Shown piece after piece: positions 33,373 through 43,387 of a DNA stretch of 64,000 nucleotides. The DNA comes from Prosopocoilus inquinatus (Eukaryota; Arthropoda; Insecta; Coleoptera; Lucanidae), in contig CM069876.1 in NCBI GenBank assembly GCA_036172665.1, forward strand, positions 42,377,001 to 42,441,000. The letters are read 5' to 3'. Position 1 is the first letter of the stretch; each line of letters opens with the position of its first letter. The translations under genes and the position numbers were made by a program. The notes beneath the pieces were generated by a model, which was not told the DNA's origin, searched no databases, and was given only the letters and a program-made list of their open reading frames with translations.

Positions 33373-33527
33373 GGCTTGGGCCTTATTCTCGATTCGAAGA
33401 AACAAACTTGCAAAAGAACGTGACGTCAAAATGACGTAGACTCCTAGAATCTTAAGAGAATTACGTCATTTTGACGTCACGTTCTCTTCCGAGTTTATTC
33501 CCCTGATTCGAGAATTAAGGCCCCGTC
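33373..33527. mobile_element. Palindromic MITE carrying two perfect CRE motifs
   Basis: Perfect 24-bp arms at 33416-33439 and 33463-33486 each contain GTGACGTCAAAATGACGTA; the loop is 23 bp. Outside them the homology continues imperfectly to GGGCCTTATTCTCGA on the left and, complemented, GGGGCCTTAATTCTCGA on the right. GGGCC-type ends suggest a Harbinger-like origin, but no clean target duplication is seen. TGACGTCA, the CREB/ATF consensus, occurs once per arm, plus a TGACGT half-site. Confidence 0.75.
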
Positions 33528-33699
33528 ATAAAAGGATTTAAAACTCTTCAGGACCTTCAACGCTTAGTTAAGTCTGCTAATACTTGACGCAATCACTATT
33601 GCCTTGCCTTAAAAACCAATTTCGTAATGGAATACTATACGCGTTATAACAATTTTTTTAAATAATGTTACTTGGCAATTCCAGTACAAAGAAAGCCAT
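33528..33699. other. Unassigned spacer
   Basis: Short AT-rich interval before the periodic acidic repeat block. Nothing is recognised. Confidence 0.55.
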
Positions 33700-36600
33700 T
33701 TAAAATGCAAGAATTTTGCAAAAACACAAAAATATATATGGCGTGGAAAAAGGGGAAAATGCAACCAACAGAAAATATAATAAATATTCAGAACAGAAAG
33801 GAAAATGAAGAACCCGTGGATCATCCAAAAAAGAAAAACAAGAAATTTCCTAAAGAAATCGAAATAATTTTGAAGCAACTTGGTAAGAGATGGAGGACAG
33901 ATTGCATCATGAGTGTGTAGGTAGAAACTGAAGACAGGCTGAAAAATAAAAGGAAGACACTGGAAACAAAAGATCTTTCAGTCCTTCAGACCTTCAGATA
34001 CAAAAAATCCATTTCAGACTCCACGTAACTGATGCAATGGTTGAAATAGTATAAAGCAAGAAACAAACTGAAAAGAGACTGATGAAAAAGCATGCATTAG
34101 AAATTAGGAAAAACCAAGAAAGAGAAGAGAAAGAGGGAGTAGATTTAAAAAAAGAAGAATTAGGGCGGTAAATTAGTTAATATATTTACAAAGAGACATG
34201 TCTTTGGTGAAATATGGCTCAAGAAGAAGAAGAAAAGGCAATTTTGGAGATAGATGGCCACCATGCAAGAGTGCAAAAAATTAACAAACTTAAACTAAAA
34301 AGAAATCTTTAAAGAAACAAAACAACAAAGAAGAAAAATCATTGGATATCTTTAAAGGGACTCTATTTCTGATACCGAATCGAAACTTGAAGGTCGAAGG
34401 AAGATTATCTTGTTTAATAAAGCAAAGCAATGTTATTTTCAACAAACATAATTGTTAATGGCGAATGAAGTCCTAAAGACTAAACAGGTAGCACATTTTT
34501 ATTCAAAAAAAGAGCAAGGTAAGGGATGAAGTTGACAGGAGATGTGACGGTTGTGACTTTCAAGGTCGAATGAAGACATCAAAGCTGAAGAAAAAGTATT
34601 ATAAAGTACTGCTGAGCGAATTAATAAATTGAATCAATCATTTATAAGCCACAAGGAAGCACAAAATAGAAAATATCTACTTCCAACGCCAGGAGAAGAG
34701 TTAAAGAAGAAGAATCAATAAGTTACAAAGAAGCACAAAACAGAGAATTGCTACTTCCAACAGCAGTTGAAGACCTAAAGGTGAAAGAAGAAGAATACTT
34801 TTCAGAAAGAAATGTTAATTAAGCAAAGCAATAAATGCCCAAGACTTGAAGGTTGGAGAAGAAGAAGAATTATGACGAAGTGTTGAGCAAATCAGCAGAT
34901 TGGAGCAATCATTGCCAAGACACAAAAAATACAACTTCCAACACCAGATGAAGATCTAAAGGAAGAAGAATGCAACTTTTCACAAGCAACGAAACAAATG
35001 AGATTGGCAATAATTATTCTCAACAACGAATCAAGACTACGTATTCCCAAAAACAACGAGATCACAAGCCACTATAGAAGAAAGACCTTGAATGGCAGAT
35101 GGCATTGGCAAGAAAGTAAAATCATTGGAAACTATTAAAGCGGATCGATTTCTGACACCAAACGAAAGCTTGAAAACTGAAGATATTTTCGTTCAAGAAA
35201 CTTAATTTTCAACAGAAATCAACTTGAAAAAGCGAACGAAGCTCTAAAGCCTAAACAAATAGAGTATTCTTATTTTCTAGCAATAGACGAGGTTGACAAG
35301 AGATAGAAAACTAGTTTAGTTTTCAAGACCGAATGGAACCTGAATGCCGAAGGAAAAGAAGAATTATGACGAGTCGCTGAGCAAATTAACGGATTAGATG
35401 AACACCTAAAGGTCAAAGAAAATGAATGTTACTTTTTGCAAAGAAATTTTAAGCAAAGCAACAAAAGAGATTGACAACAATTATTTTCAAGACCGAATGA
35501 AGACCTGAAGGCCGAAGGAACAGCAAGGGAACAACTATGATGTACTGCTAAGCGATCTAAGGGAATGGATCTATCATTGATAAGGCACAAAATTTAGGCT
35601 ATCTACTGCCAACACCAGCACAGAGTAAGACCTGGTTAAAGAAGTAGAATATTATCCAACACCAGATGAAGACCTAAAGGTTAAAAAAGAAGAATATTAT
35701 CCAACATCAGGTGAAGACCTAAAAGTTAAAGAAATTTTAAGCAATGCGACAAATGAAATTGAAGAGAAGACCAAATGAAGACCTAAAGGTCTAAAAAGCA
35801 GTAGAACAAGAATTATGAAGTACTGCTAAGCAATCTAAAGGATTGGATCTCTCATTGGTAAAGCACGAAGAAGCGTAAAATAAAAAGTATCTGCTTCCAA
35901 CACCAGATGAAGTCCCAAAAGTTAAAGAAGAAGAATATTATCCAATACTAGATAAAGACTTAAAGGTCAAAGGAGAAGAATATTATCCAACTCCAGTTGA
36001 AAACTTAAAAGTTGAGGAAGAATAAAATTACTTTTCACGAAAAAATGTTAAGCAAAACAGCAAATAAGCTTGGTCATAATTACTTTCATCAGCGAATGAA
36101 GACCTGTAGGCCGAAGAAGCAGAAGAATTATGAAAAAGCACTGAGCAAAATAATGGATTGGATCAATCAATTGACAAGGCACTAAGAAGTCCAAACCAGA
36201 GTATTGTTTCTACAACATCAGATGAAGATTTAAAGAAGAAGGATATCACCTTTGACAAGGAAATATTAAGCAGAACAACAAACGAGATTGACTTTTCAAG
36301 TCCAAATGAAGACCTGAAGGCTGAAGAAGAAGATGAATAATTATGAAGAACCATTAAGCAAATCAGTGGGTTTAATCGATCATTGGAAAGGCACAATCAG
36401 AGGACATCTACTTCCAACTTTACATGAAGACAAGTTTAGAGAAAAAGAAGTGTACCATTCTTTCCAGAAAGAGATGTCTAAGCAAAGCTACAGATGAGAC
36501 TGACAAAGTCAGGAGAATGTTTGAAGAAAATCTATTTTCAACGCTAAATGAAAACCTGACAGCCAAAGAATGAGGGTTATTAATACATCGGAAGGACCCA

Positions 36601-36760
36601 GGTTAAAAGAGGTTTGTTTTCGGCCCTGGATGAAGATTTGGAAGATGAAGCTGAAGTTCTCAAAAAATTCTCGAGCGAAGTTCAAGATTAGATTAGTAGA
36701 AGATAAGACGACGTCCTGAAGACCAAAGAAGATTTACTTTTTTCAAATTGGATTTATATC
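33700..36760 (+). repeat. Degenerate periodic repeat that reads as an acidic peptide repeat
   Basis: About 3 kb of purine-rich DNA made of repeated modules: GATGAAGACCTAAAGGT, AAAGAAGAAGAATA, TATCCAACACCAG, GTTAAGCAAAGCAACAAA, GGATTGGATCAATCATTG and AAGGCACAAA. In several places consecutive modules share one reading frame: PTPDEDLKVKKEEYYPTSGE (about 35,663), then PTPDEVPKVKEEEYYP and KDLKVKGEEYYPTPVE (35,899-36,020), and SPNEDLKAEEEDE (to 36,340). Stops and frameshifts break it elsewhere. The best-preserved frame is 36158-36340. It could be a dead Glu/Lys-repeat gene or a minisatellite with codon-like periodicity. Confidence 0.65.
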
Positions 36761-37610
36761 CAAAATACAGGACAAAAAATATAAATGCTAAACAATCAAT
36801 TGTCTGATCGGTTTTGCATTCGCGAAATAATTCACAGTTCTTTGTTCGCCGTAGCCGGGGCGACTTCGAAGAACGAAATCAATCATCAAAACGCGCACCT
36901 GTGAAAGTGAGAAATTTCTTGACGTGTTTGTATTTACTCGCAACGATTAATTAAATATCCAAAACAAACGGCTCGTAGGTGTTAATATTACTTTCATGTG
37001 TTGTGTATATGTACGCATGTTTCGAAACCGCTCGTGAAATAAATTAATTAACGACGGCGGCGGCGCGGACGGATGGGATTTTGCGTTGCTATATTCTCTT
37101 TGTGTTTTGTTTACTACCTCTTTTGGTTTACGTAAATTTTTATTTGCCTTGTAGAAAGTTCAGTTACACGCCGCACATGTCGCATGCACATTTCGAGGAG
37201 AGAGAGAGAGGGAGGGGGGCGCAATGTTTGACAGCTTTTCGTGTTTCCGAAAATTAAAATTGCTAATCTTTATGATGGCGTTATGGTCAGTGAAAGTGGA
37301 AGCGTGATAATAAAACCTACATAACACCATAACATTTTCTTTTTTTTAACCAACAACGCGATAAACAAGTTTCACACAAATTTATTCTAGTTTATAATTT
37401 ATTTATTAATGTTGGTCACAGAAAAGGATTAGGTATAAAATAAGGTAATACAACGGCGCATTCGGTAAGGGCACACGAACGTAAGAAATGCTTTAATGTA
37501 CGGTAGAAGTTATGTCATGCTCAAGGCGTAAACATTATTCCTTCTCGTATGGGTAATGATGTTTTGCCTCCCTGTCTGCGTCCATACCTTCTGCTATCTC
37601 TCTCGCATAG
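36761..37610. other. Unassigned, more complex DNA
   Basis: CpG-containing DNA at 36,820-37,080, including GACGGCGGCGGCGCGG near 37,054, and a (GA)n tract at 37,198-37,213. A minus-strand frame after an acceptor-like TCTCACTTTCACAG (about 36,903) stays open for some 38 codons, which is too little to call. Confidence 0.4.
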
Positions 37611-37835
37611 TTCATCGTGATGTTAGTGGAAGACTTCAAATTAGAAACCATTGACGAAACCGCATCTAAAAAAAAAATCGTAAAAAGCCGCCAACCCGTC
37701 AGTCAAATCAAGTTACGTAACGCCACCACGACAATTAAAATTTTAAGGAAAAACTTTCACAAATGCAAAAACGTTTGTTGTGCGGAAAGCACGTGTGCAT
37801 ATATTACGCTTGCGATAATTAAGGAATGCAATTAG
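37611..37835 (+). CDS. Candidate coding exon, unknown product
   Basis: A very good acceptor-like tract (CCATACCTTCTGCTATCTCT, then CTCGCATAG) ends at 37610. The frame that follows is open for 74 codons to TAG at 37833-37835, with an ATG at 37620. The peptide starts FIVMLVEDFKLETIDETASK, continues with basic residues and ends in a Cys-containing stretch (KCKNVCCAESTC). The composition is protein-like, unlike the repeats nearby. No domain is recognised. It could be a terminal exon or, from the ATG, a small ORF; no poly(A) signal lies close by. Confidence 0.3.
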   Translation, partial: FIVMLVEDFKLETIDETASKKKIVKSRQPVSQIKLRNATTTIKILRKNFHKCKNVCCAESTCAYITLAIIKECN

Positions 37836-38039
37836 TTTATTAAACCACAATTAATATACAAACGGCGGCGTCATTTGCAATTGAAATAGAATCCTAAATG
37901 CGGTGGATCGTTGCAGGATGTAACGAAGTCTTCGGATCGTCTTCTTCGCCGTTCACATCACATTAAAACGAAACTATTTTTTTCAGTTTAAGGTCAGTTT
38001 AGATCATCCTACTGCTTGTACGTAGGTACACTCAACTCA
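37836..38039. other. Unassigned spacer
   Basis: Mixed DNA before the segmental duplication; nothing is recognised. Confidence 0.5.
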
Positions 38040-38365
38040 AAAGTTAAAGTCACCCTAACCGAGTAAAAAATGATGTATGGCGTCAAATGTAAAGGGTGAA
38101 AGGTGAAAGTAATTTTATAAATCAGTCGAAATAACAAGTTGACAACAAGCCAATGTCGCTAGAAATGAGATGATACAACAAACTAATGCAACGCCGAGTT
38201 TTACAACTCGTTGTTCAGAATAAACATTCAATTTAATTCCTACGAAATATCTCGCAAAACGAAATCGTAAAAAGGATATATGGAGTATTCTAAGCTGCAT
38301 AAAAACTGCTTACGAATTGCGCCACAAAATTAGATTGAAGACGTGGGAGGTAATCAGCAAAATGT
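38040..38365 (+). repeat. Segmental duplication, copy 1
   Basis: Aligns with 39,898-40,140 and 40,336-40,470. Shared blocks: AACCGAGTAAAA, GGCGTCAAATGT, AATAACAAGTTGAC, ACAACAAACTAA, ACGCCGAGTTTTACAAC, AGAATAAACATTCAATTTAA and AATTGC(G/A)CCACAAAATTA. Blocks are long and conserved; intervening bases are not. Confidence 0.85.
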
Positions 38366-39158
38366 AAATCTGTATACATATAATCACCATAATTAGGAGG
38401 CGGCCAAGCAAACATAGATTAGCATAGCTGGGAAATTCGCGACATTTATATCAATCAAAATTGTAACAAATCCGATTAAAAATGACATCAAACTGGTAGA
38501 GAGAGACAGTGTGATAAAGAATTGCGTGTTTCTTATCTTTTACATTGGATAACTGTGCTTAATTTCGCATTTGTTTTGATTTGCTTTGTGCGATGAGTCA
38601 GTTTTAAAAAATGCGTAAAAGAGAAAAAGTTTCCTTATTTATCTTAACTAAATTTTCAACATCAATAATATTCTCAGAAAATGGACCAAACGAAGCGGCA
38701 TGAAGTTAGCTACAGTGTAATTATTTCCCTGCCCATAAACAATTGCTATTTACCTGAGCAAAAGCAAGATTATACTGAGGAAATTAACTTACAGCACGGC
38801 CGGCAGTTCAGTCTTGACAGGCGTGAGGGTTTACTTAATCGCTAAAATAATCGAGCGCGCTACTTAATCTTAACCGGAGACGAAGAGAGGATAAAAGGAA
38901 ATTTACTCAATCTTCGCAACAGTTTAATGTCGGTAAACAATAGCATCGTGTAATAAAAGAATGTTTATAAACAAAAGTTTGTGCGTGCATCTTCAAGCCT
39001 TCAAGCCAACGCAAATGCAACTGTATTATTCAATGAAATGTTACTACGAGTACTTTCGAAACCAGAATATTGACATATGTCGTACGTAAATTTAGATCAA
39101 AACATGAGTTACTCCGATATGCTGAAGAAGTCGGCCTAAATCCGTAATTACGAAAAAT
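38366..39158. other. Unassigned DNA
   Basis: Mixed AT-rich sequence lying between the two copies of the segmental duplication. No repeat or exon is recognised. Confidence 0.5.
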
Positions 39159-39476
39159 ATGATAACTCCTAATCGCAAGAATACCTGTTCGTTTCAAAAG
39201 GGTCAAGCTGGGACTAACTCCAACGAGCTTTTGGTCCACCAGGGCACTAGGTCAACTCCGACGACCGAAGTCGGCTTCCCTGAAACCGTTTCCGATACGA
39301 AACAATCTATGCTTTGTTCACCATGGAATATAGGCATGATATGGGGCCACACTATCATATTCTGGGGATATCGAAACAACGACCCCGTGCTACATGCTCG
39401 CAACAATTTAATAAAGCCAAACTTAACTTCCTCTAGAAAGCGAAAGATAAAGTTTGAAGGAATCAAAACCGACGTG
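39159..39476. other. Complex segment with overlapping ORFs on both strands
   Basis: The plus-strand ORF from ATG 39159 (107 codons, ending just inside the hAT element) and an antisense ORF (39466-39203) both read through DNA of balanced composition, unusual here. Neither peptide shows a domain I recognise. It may be an exon or an old retroelement fragment; the frames alone do not decide. Confidence 0.25.
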
Positions 39477-39484
39477 ACATAAAC

Positions 39485-39889
39485 TAGTGCTGGCTACTAA
39501 ATTGATTTTTTGGACAATCCGGGAATCGGTTTTGGATTATTAGCGGTTTTAAAGAAAACTGAAAACGATTATCCGGATAACCGGTTATTCGTATATCCAA
39601 TTATTTGGATAACCAGGTCATTGTAAAATGGGGTCTTAAAATTAAAATTCAAGGAATTTGCTTTTCGTGAATCAGTTTTATTTAATACGTAATTAGGTAG
39701 GTAACCAATTCGGACAATCCAAAAGTCGATATTTGGATATTCAACTTGTTTATTCTTTCGAATAAATAGTTTTTGGATATTCGAATAGTCGGTTTTAACT
39801 ACTATTTGGATAACCGGTTTTACACGAGACCGGTTTTTAATGAAACCGTTCATTCGGTTTCAATTTTTTTCAGTTTTTGGACAGCACTG
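39485..39889. mobile_element. hAT-like element (405 bp, perfect 8-bp duplication)
   Basis: ACATAAAC is present at 39477-39484 and 39890-39897, the 8-bp target duplication of hAT elements. Ends are TAGTGCTGGC and, complemented, CAGTGCTGTCC. The interior is full of GGATAACCGG / GGATTATCCGG-type motifs. No transposase frame. It inserted at the left edge of copy 2 of the segmental duplication. Confidence 0.85.
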
Positions 39890-39897
39890 ACATAAAC

Positions 39898-40140
39898 CAG
39901 AACCAACCGAGTAAAAGATGACGTCAGTAAGATCCGTTGGCGTCAAATGTCGAGCGTGAAAGCATTTACTTAAAACTCGATTCAAATAACAAGTTGACCA
40001 AAAGCGATCATCGCCAGAAATAAGATGGCACAACAAACTAACGCGACGCCGAGTTTTACAACCACGCTCCACGTTTAGAATAAACATTCAATTTAATTCC
40101 CACGAAATACTTTGAATAACAAAATCGTAAAAGAAGTTAA
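39898..40140 (+). repeat. Segmental duplication, copy 2 (5' part)
   Basis: Counterpart of 38,050-38,290, about 1.85 kb downstream and in the same orientation. The copy diverges after AAATCGTAAAA; the remaining counterpart reappears at 40,336 after about 200 bp of T-rich DNA absent from copy 1. Confidence 0.85.
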
Positions 40141-40335
40141 CTAATCGTTTGACAATTGCTGGAATGTCGAATTTCGGAAGGTGGAATTATATTTATTTTT
40201 TAGATTTTCTTTTTTTTTGTTGGCTTGAATGTGTGTTTCCATTTTTACTATATTTATGAGGTTTGGTTTAGGGGCTTTGCATTTTTATGTAACGATTTAT
40301 TTATTTAAATACTCCATAAGTATTTATTCGGAATT
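40141..40335. other. T-rich insertion in the duplication
   Basis: Sequence not present in copy 1. T-rich, with no TIRs recognised. Confidence 0.5.
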
Positions 40336-40470
40336 GCATAAAAATTGCCTACGAATTGCACCACAAAATTAAATAGATCGAATTACCGAAGAATTGCACC
40401 ACAAAATTAAATAGATCGAATTATCCACGAATTGCACCACAAAATTAAATAGACCGAAGACGTGGGACGT
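40336..40470 (+). repeat. Segmental duplication copy 2 (3' part) with a 38-bp triplication
   Basis: The motif GAATTGCACCACAAAATTAA occurs at 40353, 40391 and 40429 (period 38). Copy 1 of the duplication has it once, at about 38,317. The block ends GAAGACGTGGGA in both copies. Confidence 0.85.
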
Positions 40471-41842
40471 AATTGTCATATATCAAATATCAAACATCAG
40501 TTCAACGACGGAGATTACAATTAAAAAAGCTTATTTCAGCATAATAAAAGCCAGCGAAGAACTATGCACCTAGCCTTCACCCAACATTCATGTCGCCATT
40601 TGATTACTGCGTTAACGAGAATAAATGAAACACTAAACTCGATATACAGGGTGACTTTTACGGTTCTCCAAACCGTAACACAATTCCGAGCGTTTATATC
40701 GAAGTTTAATTCTTTCAGTTGACTTAGTTAAGTCCAATCGGACTACTTTTAAGGATTGGATTGTCTCACATAAGCCGATCTAACTATTTAAATGCACTCG
40801 TTTTTATGTCGACATAGTTCAATCCGACTAAAGTGTGTTTCTAAATCGGCGGCTTACTTGTCTCGATATAAATGTTTGTCATGGATAAGAATTTGATCAA
40901 CTGATTAGAACCCAACTTAATTTTCTACTGGGGTGACATTACTTTTTGTTCTGACTCTACACACAAGACTGGATCCAAGTTCTATTTGGATAAAAAAAAA
41001 TATGCTGAGAAAGTTATATGTTGGATTATTGATCAGTTAATTCTGAAATGACATTGTTCAAGGAATTGAGCCAAATCTTGAACGAGAAATAAACTTTTAA
41101 GCGACAAACTACCGAATATATTTAAAAAAAGTAATTCAACAAAGCTGAAATGGACTGGGCTTTACAGTTCCAATCTTCGATTAAAGAAGAAGATAAGCAA
41201 CTCACGGTAAACAAATTATGTTAAAATTTAATTTTATTCACCGCAAAAAAGCAAATTGCCTTAACAGTTACACACACATACGACGATAAAGACAATTACA
41301 AAATTCGAGAGCCTCACGACCAGGCACAAAATGAAGCGAGCAGCACAAAATGATAATCTGGATTTTTTCCCGCAAAATAAACACACGAGGAGTATAGGTA
41401 CGGCATCTGCAATTATTAATCTTCGGCAATAAATTCCCGTTTAATCGAGCCTTCCTGGTACTAATTATAATGTTTTTCGATGCACGTTCGCGGTGATTTC
41501 AATCGGCGGTCGTGAGAGGAACCCGACCGACCGTTCTTCGTTGCAATAAATATTTCGACGAGTGATTTATGAGATGGAAATGTGCTGCAGTCGGGGGGGT
41601 TTTCCGGAAAAATGTTTCGCCAAGTTGTCACGCGCGGAGGCGTTCGAATCGCCCGATCGTAAAAACCGAACGCCACAGTTTTTGTCGACTTTCTCTTTTA
41701 TGGTTGACGATTTTAATATTATTCATTTTACCGGAATGGTTTTTTTACACTTTGCTGATTGCAACTGTACAATACATTTGAACCAATTTTTTCTTAAATT
41801 TCCGGTCGCTTTTTACTACTTTCGGAAATTTGACAGAACCTA
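40471..41842. other. Unassigned, with transposon-like ends and a CpG-rich patch
   Basis: TA|CAGGGTGACTTTTACGG at 40,645 looks like a solitary transposon end. CGTTTATATCGA (40691) and its near-complement (about 40,862-40,873) may bound a worn 180-bp element. 41,470-41,700 is CpG-rich with two overlapping open plus-strand frames (from ATG 41569 and ATG 41574). The longer one runs to 41999 but through the MITE at 41843, so it is unlikely to be a conserved protein. Confidence 0.4.
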
Positions 41843-41980
41843 CAGCATTGGCCAGTTGCCTTCTAAACATTCGATTCCTCTCGTAAGCGTTCGCCTGGCG
41901 GACAGACTCCGACGCATGTGGGCGTGGCTGGTCGTCGCATGCATTATTCAGGATGCTCAGCTAGACTTTAACCAATTCTG
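41843..41980 (+). mobile_element. Tc1/mariner-like MITE, copy 2
   Basis: TA-flanked (41841-41842, 41981-41982). Starts CAGCATTGGCCAGTTGCC, ends GACTTTAACCAATTCTG. Same orientation and sequence family as 10843-11010, with internal deletions relative to that copy. Confidence 0.85.
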
Positions 41981-43078
41981 TATACTGTCAACAACATAAG
42001 TACCAAAACATTTTTTATTTACTTAATAATTCTATTTACATTTCAATTATGGTTTCTAAGCAACACTCACGTTAGTGGCTACCGCTGTTAGCAAATCGAT
42101 TAGAGTATATTTTTTTCTGTCTAAAAGTATACAACGCAGAAAAACCGCAGTAGGATGCAGATACTTATCGTGTGCCTTAACCGAAAAACCAACTCTTCAG
42201 CGCAATTACGTAAACAATTTACCACCTAGTTGAAGTGTATTTCTGAAAATCTTCTTTGGGTTTAGAGTTTGCCGCATAAATCACGCGAGTACAATAGGTT
42301 TTTACGTCCGCGAGCGTCTTCTATATTTAGAAAATAGTAAAACGCGTCTTGTATTTTATTGTGTGTACCTCCAGTTATGGGGAAGTGGAAAAATGCTTGC
42401 GGTTTCATCTTAAAGCTTCAACAATAGGATATTATTATTTGAAAACATACATCATGCATGCGGTTTCTGCCATAGCACAATTATTGACAGTCAAGGTGAA
42501 TAAATAATGTGCCGCATGTGTTTGATGCTTCTTTTTAATTCGATCATTTTGATTGCACGTGTTCGTAAGTTACGTCGCGCTGCGCCTTGCCGGGGAAGAA
42601 CCGATCTGGATCTTACATTGCATATTATTACAATAGAATAATGAAATCAAAAGCCTCGCGTTGTTATAAATAAAAATCTGGCAGGATTTCCCGTGTTTTA
42701 TGAGTTCGCAAGAAAATTACTTGTTGTTTTCTTGACGCTTAAAGTGCCTATTTATAAATTTGCTTCTTAATTCAACTTGTTGCCGTCCTTCAGTTTTACA
42801 ATTTTGTTTTGTCTACAATTAGAAATGAAACAGAGATTTCGTTCTTACGTAGCACCATAAACCATTTTTGTAAAGGATAACGTCCATGATTGTCTTGTCT
42901 CAAATTGGACTCTGTATTGCCTACTTGAACTGTAAACTGTAATAAAATTATGTGAAATTGTTTATCAAAACAAAGTTAAACTAAAGAGAAAGAAATATCA
43001 AATTAATTAATGAGTAGCCTGCCTCTCACTCAGTAACAAATTTTACACAAAAATCCACATTTTGTCTTAATTATGACA
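41981..43078. other. Unassigned AT-rich DNA
   Basis: No gene or element is recognised. Moderately complex between 42,480 and 42,720. Confidence 0.5.
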
Positions 43079-43250
43079 AGTGTTCCGCATGGGTCAATCT
43101 TGAGGCCCCTCTAGTTTTCTCTTTTTTTAATTAAACATTGAAAGAACAGTGTTTCTGTAGATGGAAATAACAGGTGTTCCGCATGAGTCACTCTTGAGGC
43201 CCCTTTAGTCTTTTATTCTTTTTTAATAAAACATTGACGAGACTATACTT
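43079..43250 (+). pseudogene. Duplicated reverse-transcriptase motif
   Basis: Two 94-bp units start at 43079 and 43173. Each encodes a worn form of the conserved non-LTR RT block: SVPHGSILRPL then a stop, and GVPHESLLRPL then a stop, corresponding to the GVPQGS-LGP-LF motif next to the catalytic palm. Stops follow directly in both. The short tandem copy of exactly this block is odd; the rest of the polymerase is absent. Confidence 0.75.
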
Positions 43251-43387
43251 TTATTTTCGGACTCGCCCCTTCGCCCCCTACTTGCAGAAGGTTGAATTTA
43301 AATATTGACATAGACAAGAATGATACAGTCCGAGTACTAAATTTTCACACCGTACTGCTTATAAATTATACACAACGATCTATAGTT
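43251..43387. other. Unassigned spacer
   Basis: Short AT-rich interval between the RT fragments and A-rich block 2; nothing is recognised. Confidence 0.5.

Noticed and set aside
41562..41999. 145-codon plus-strand ORF
   Set aside because: It opens at GTG, and its C-terminal third is encoded by a Tc1-like MITE with a second copy at 10.8 kb.
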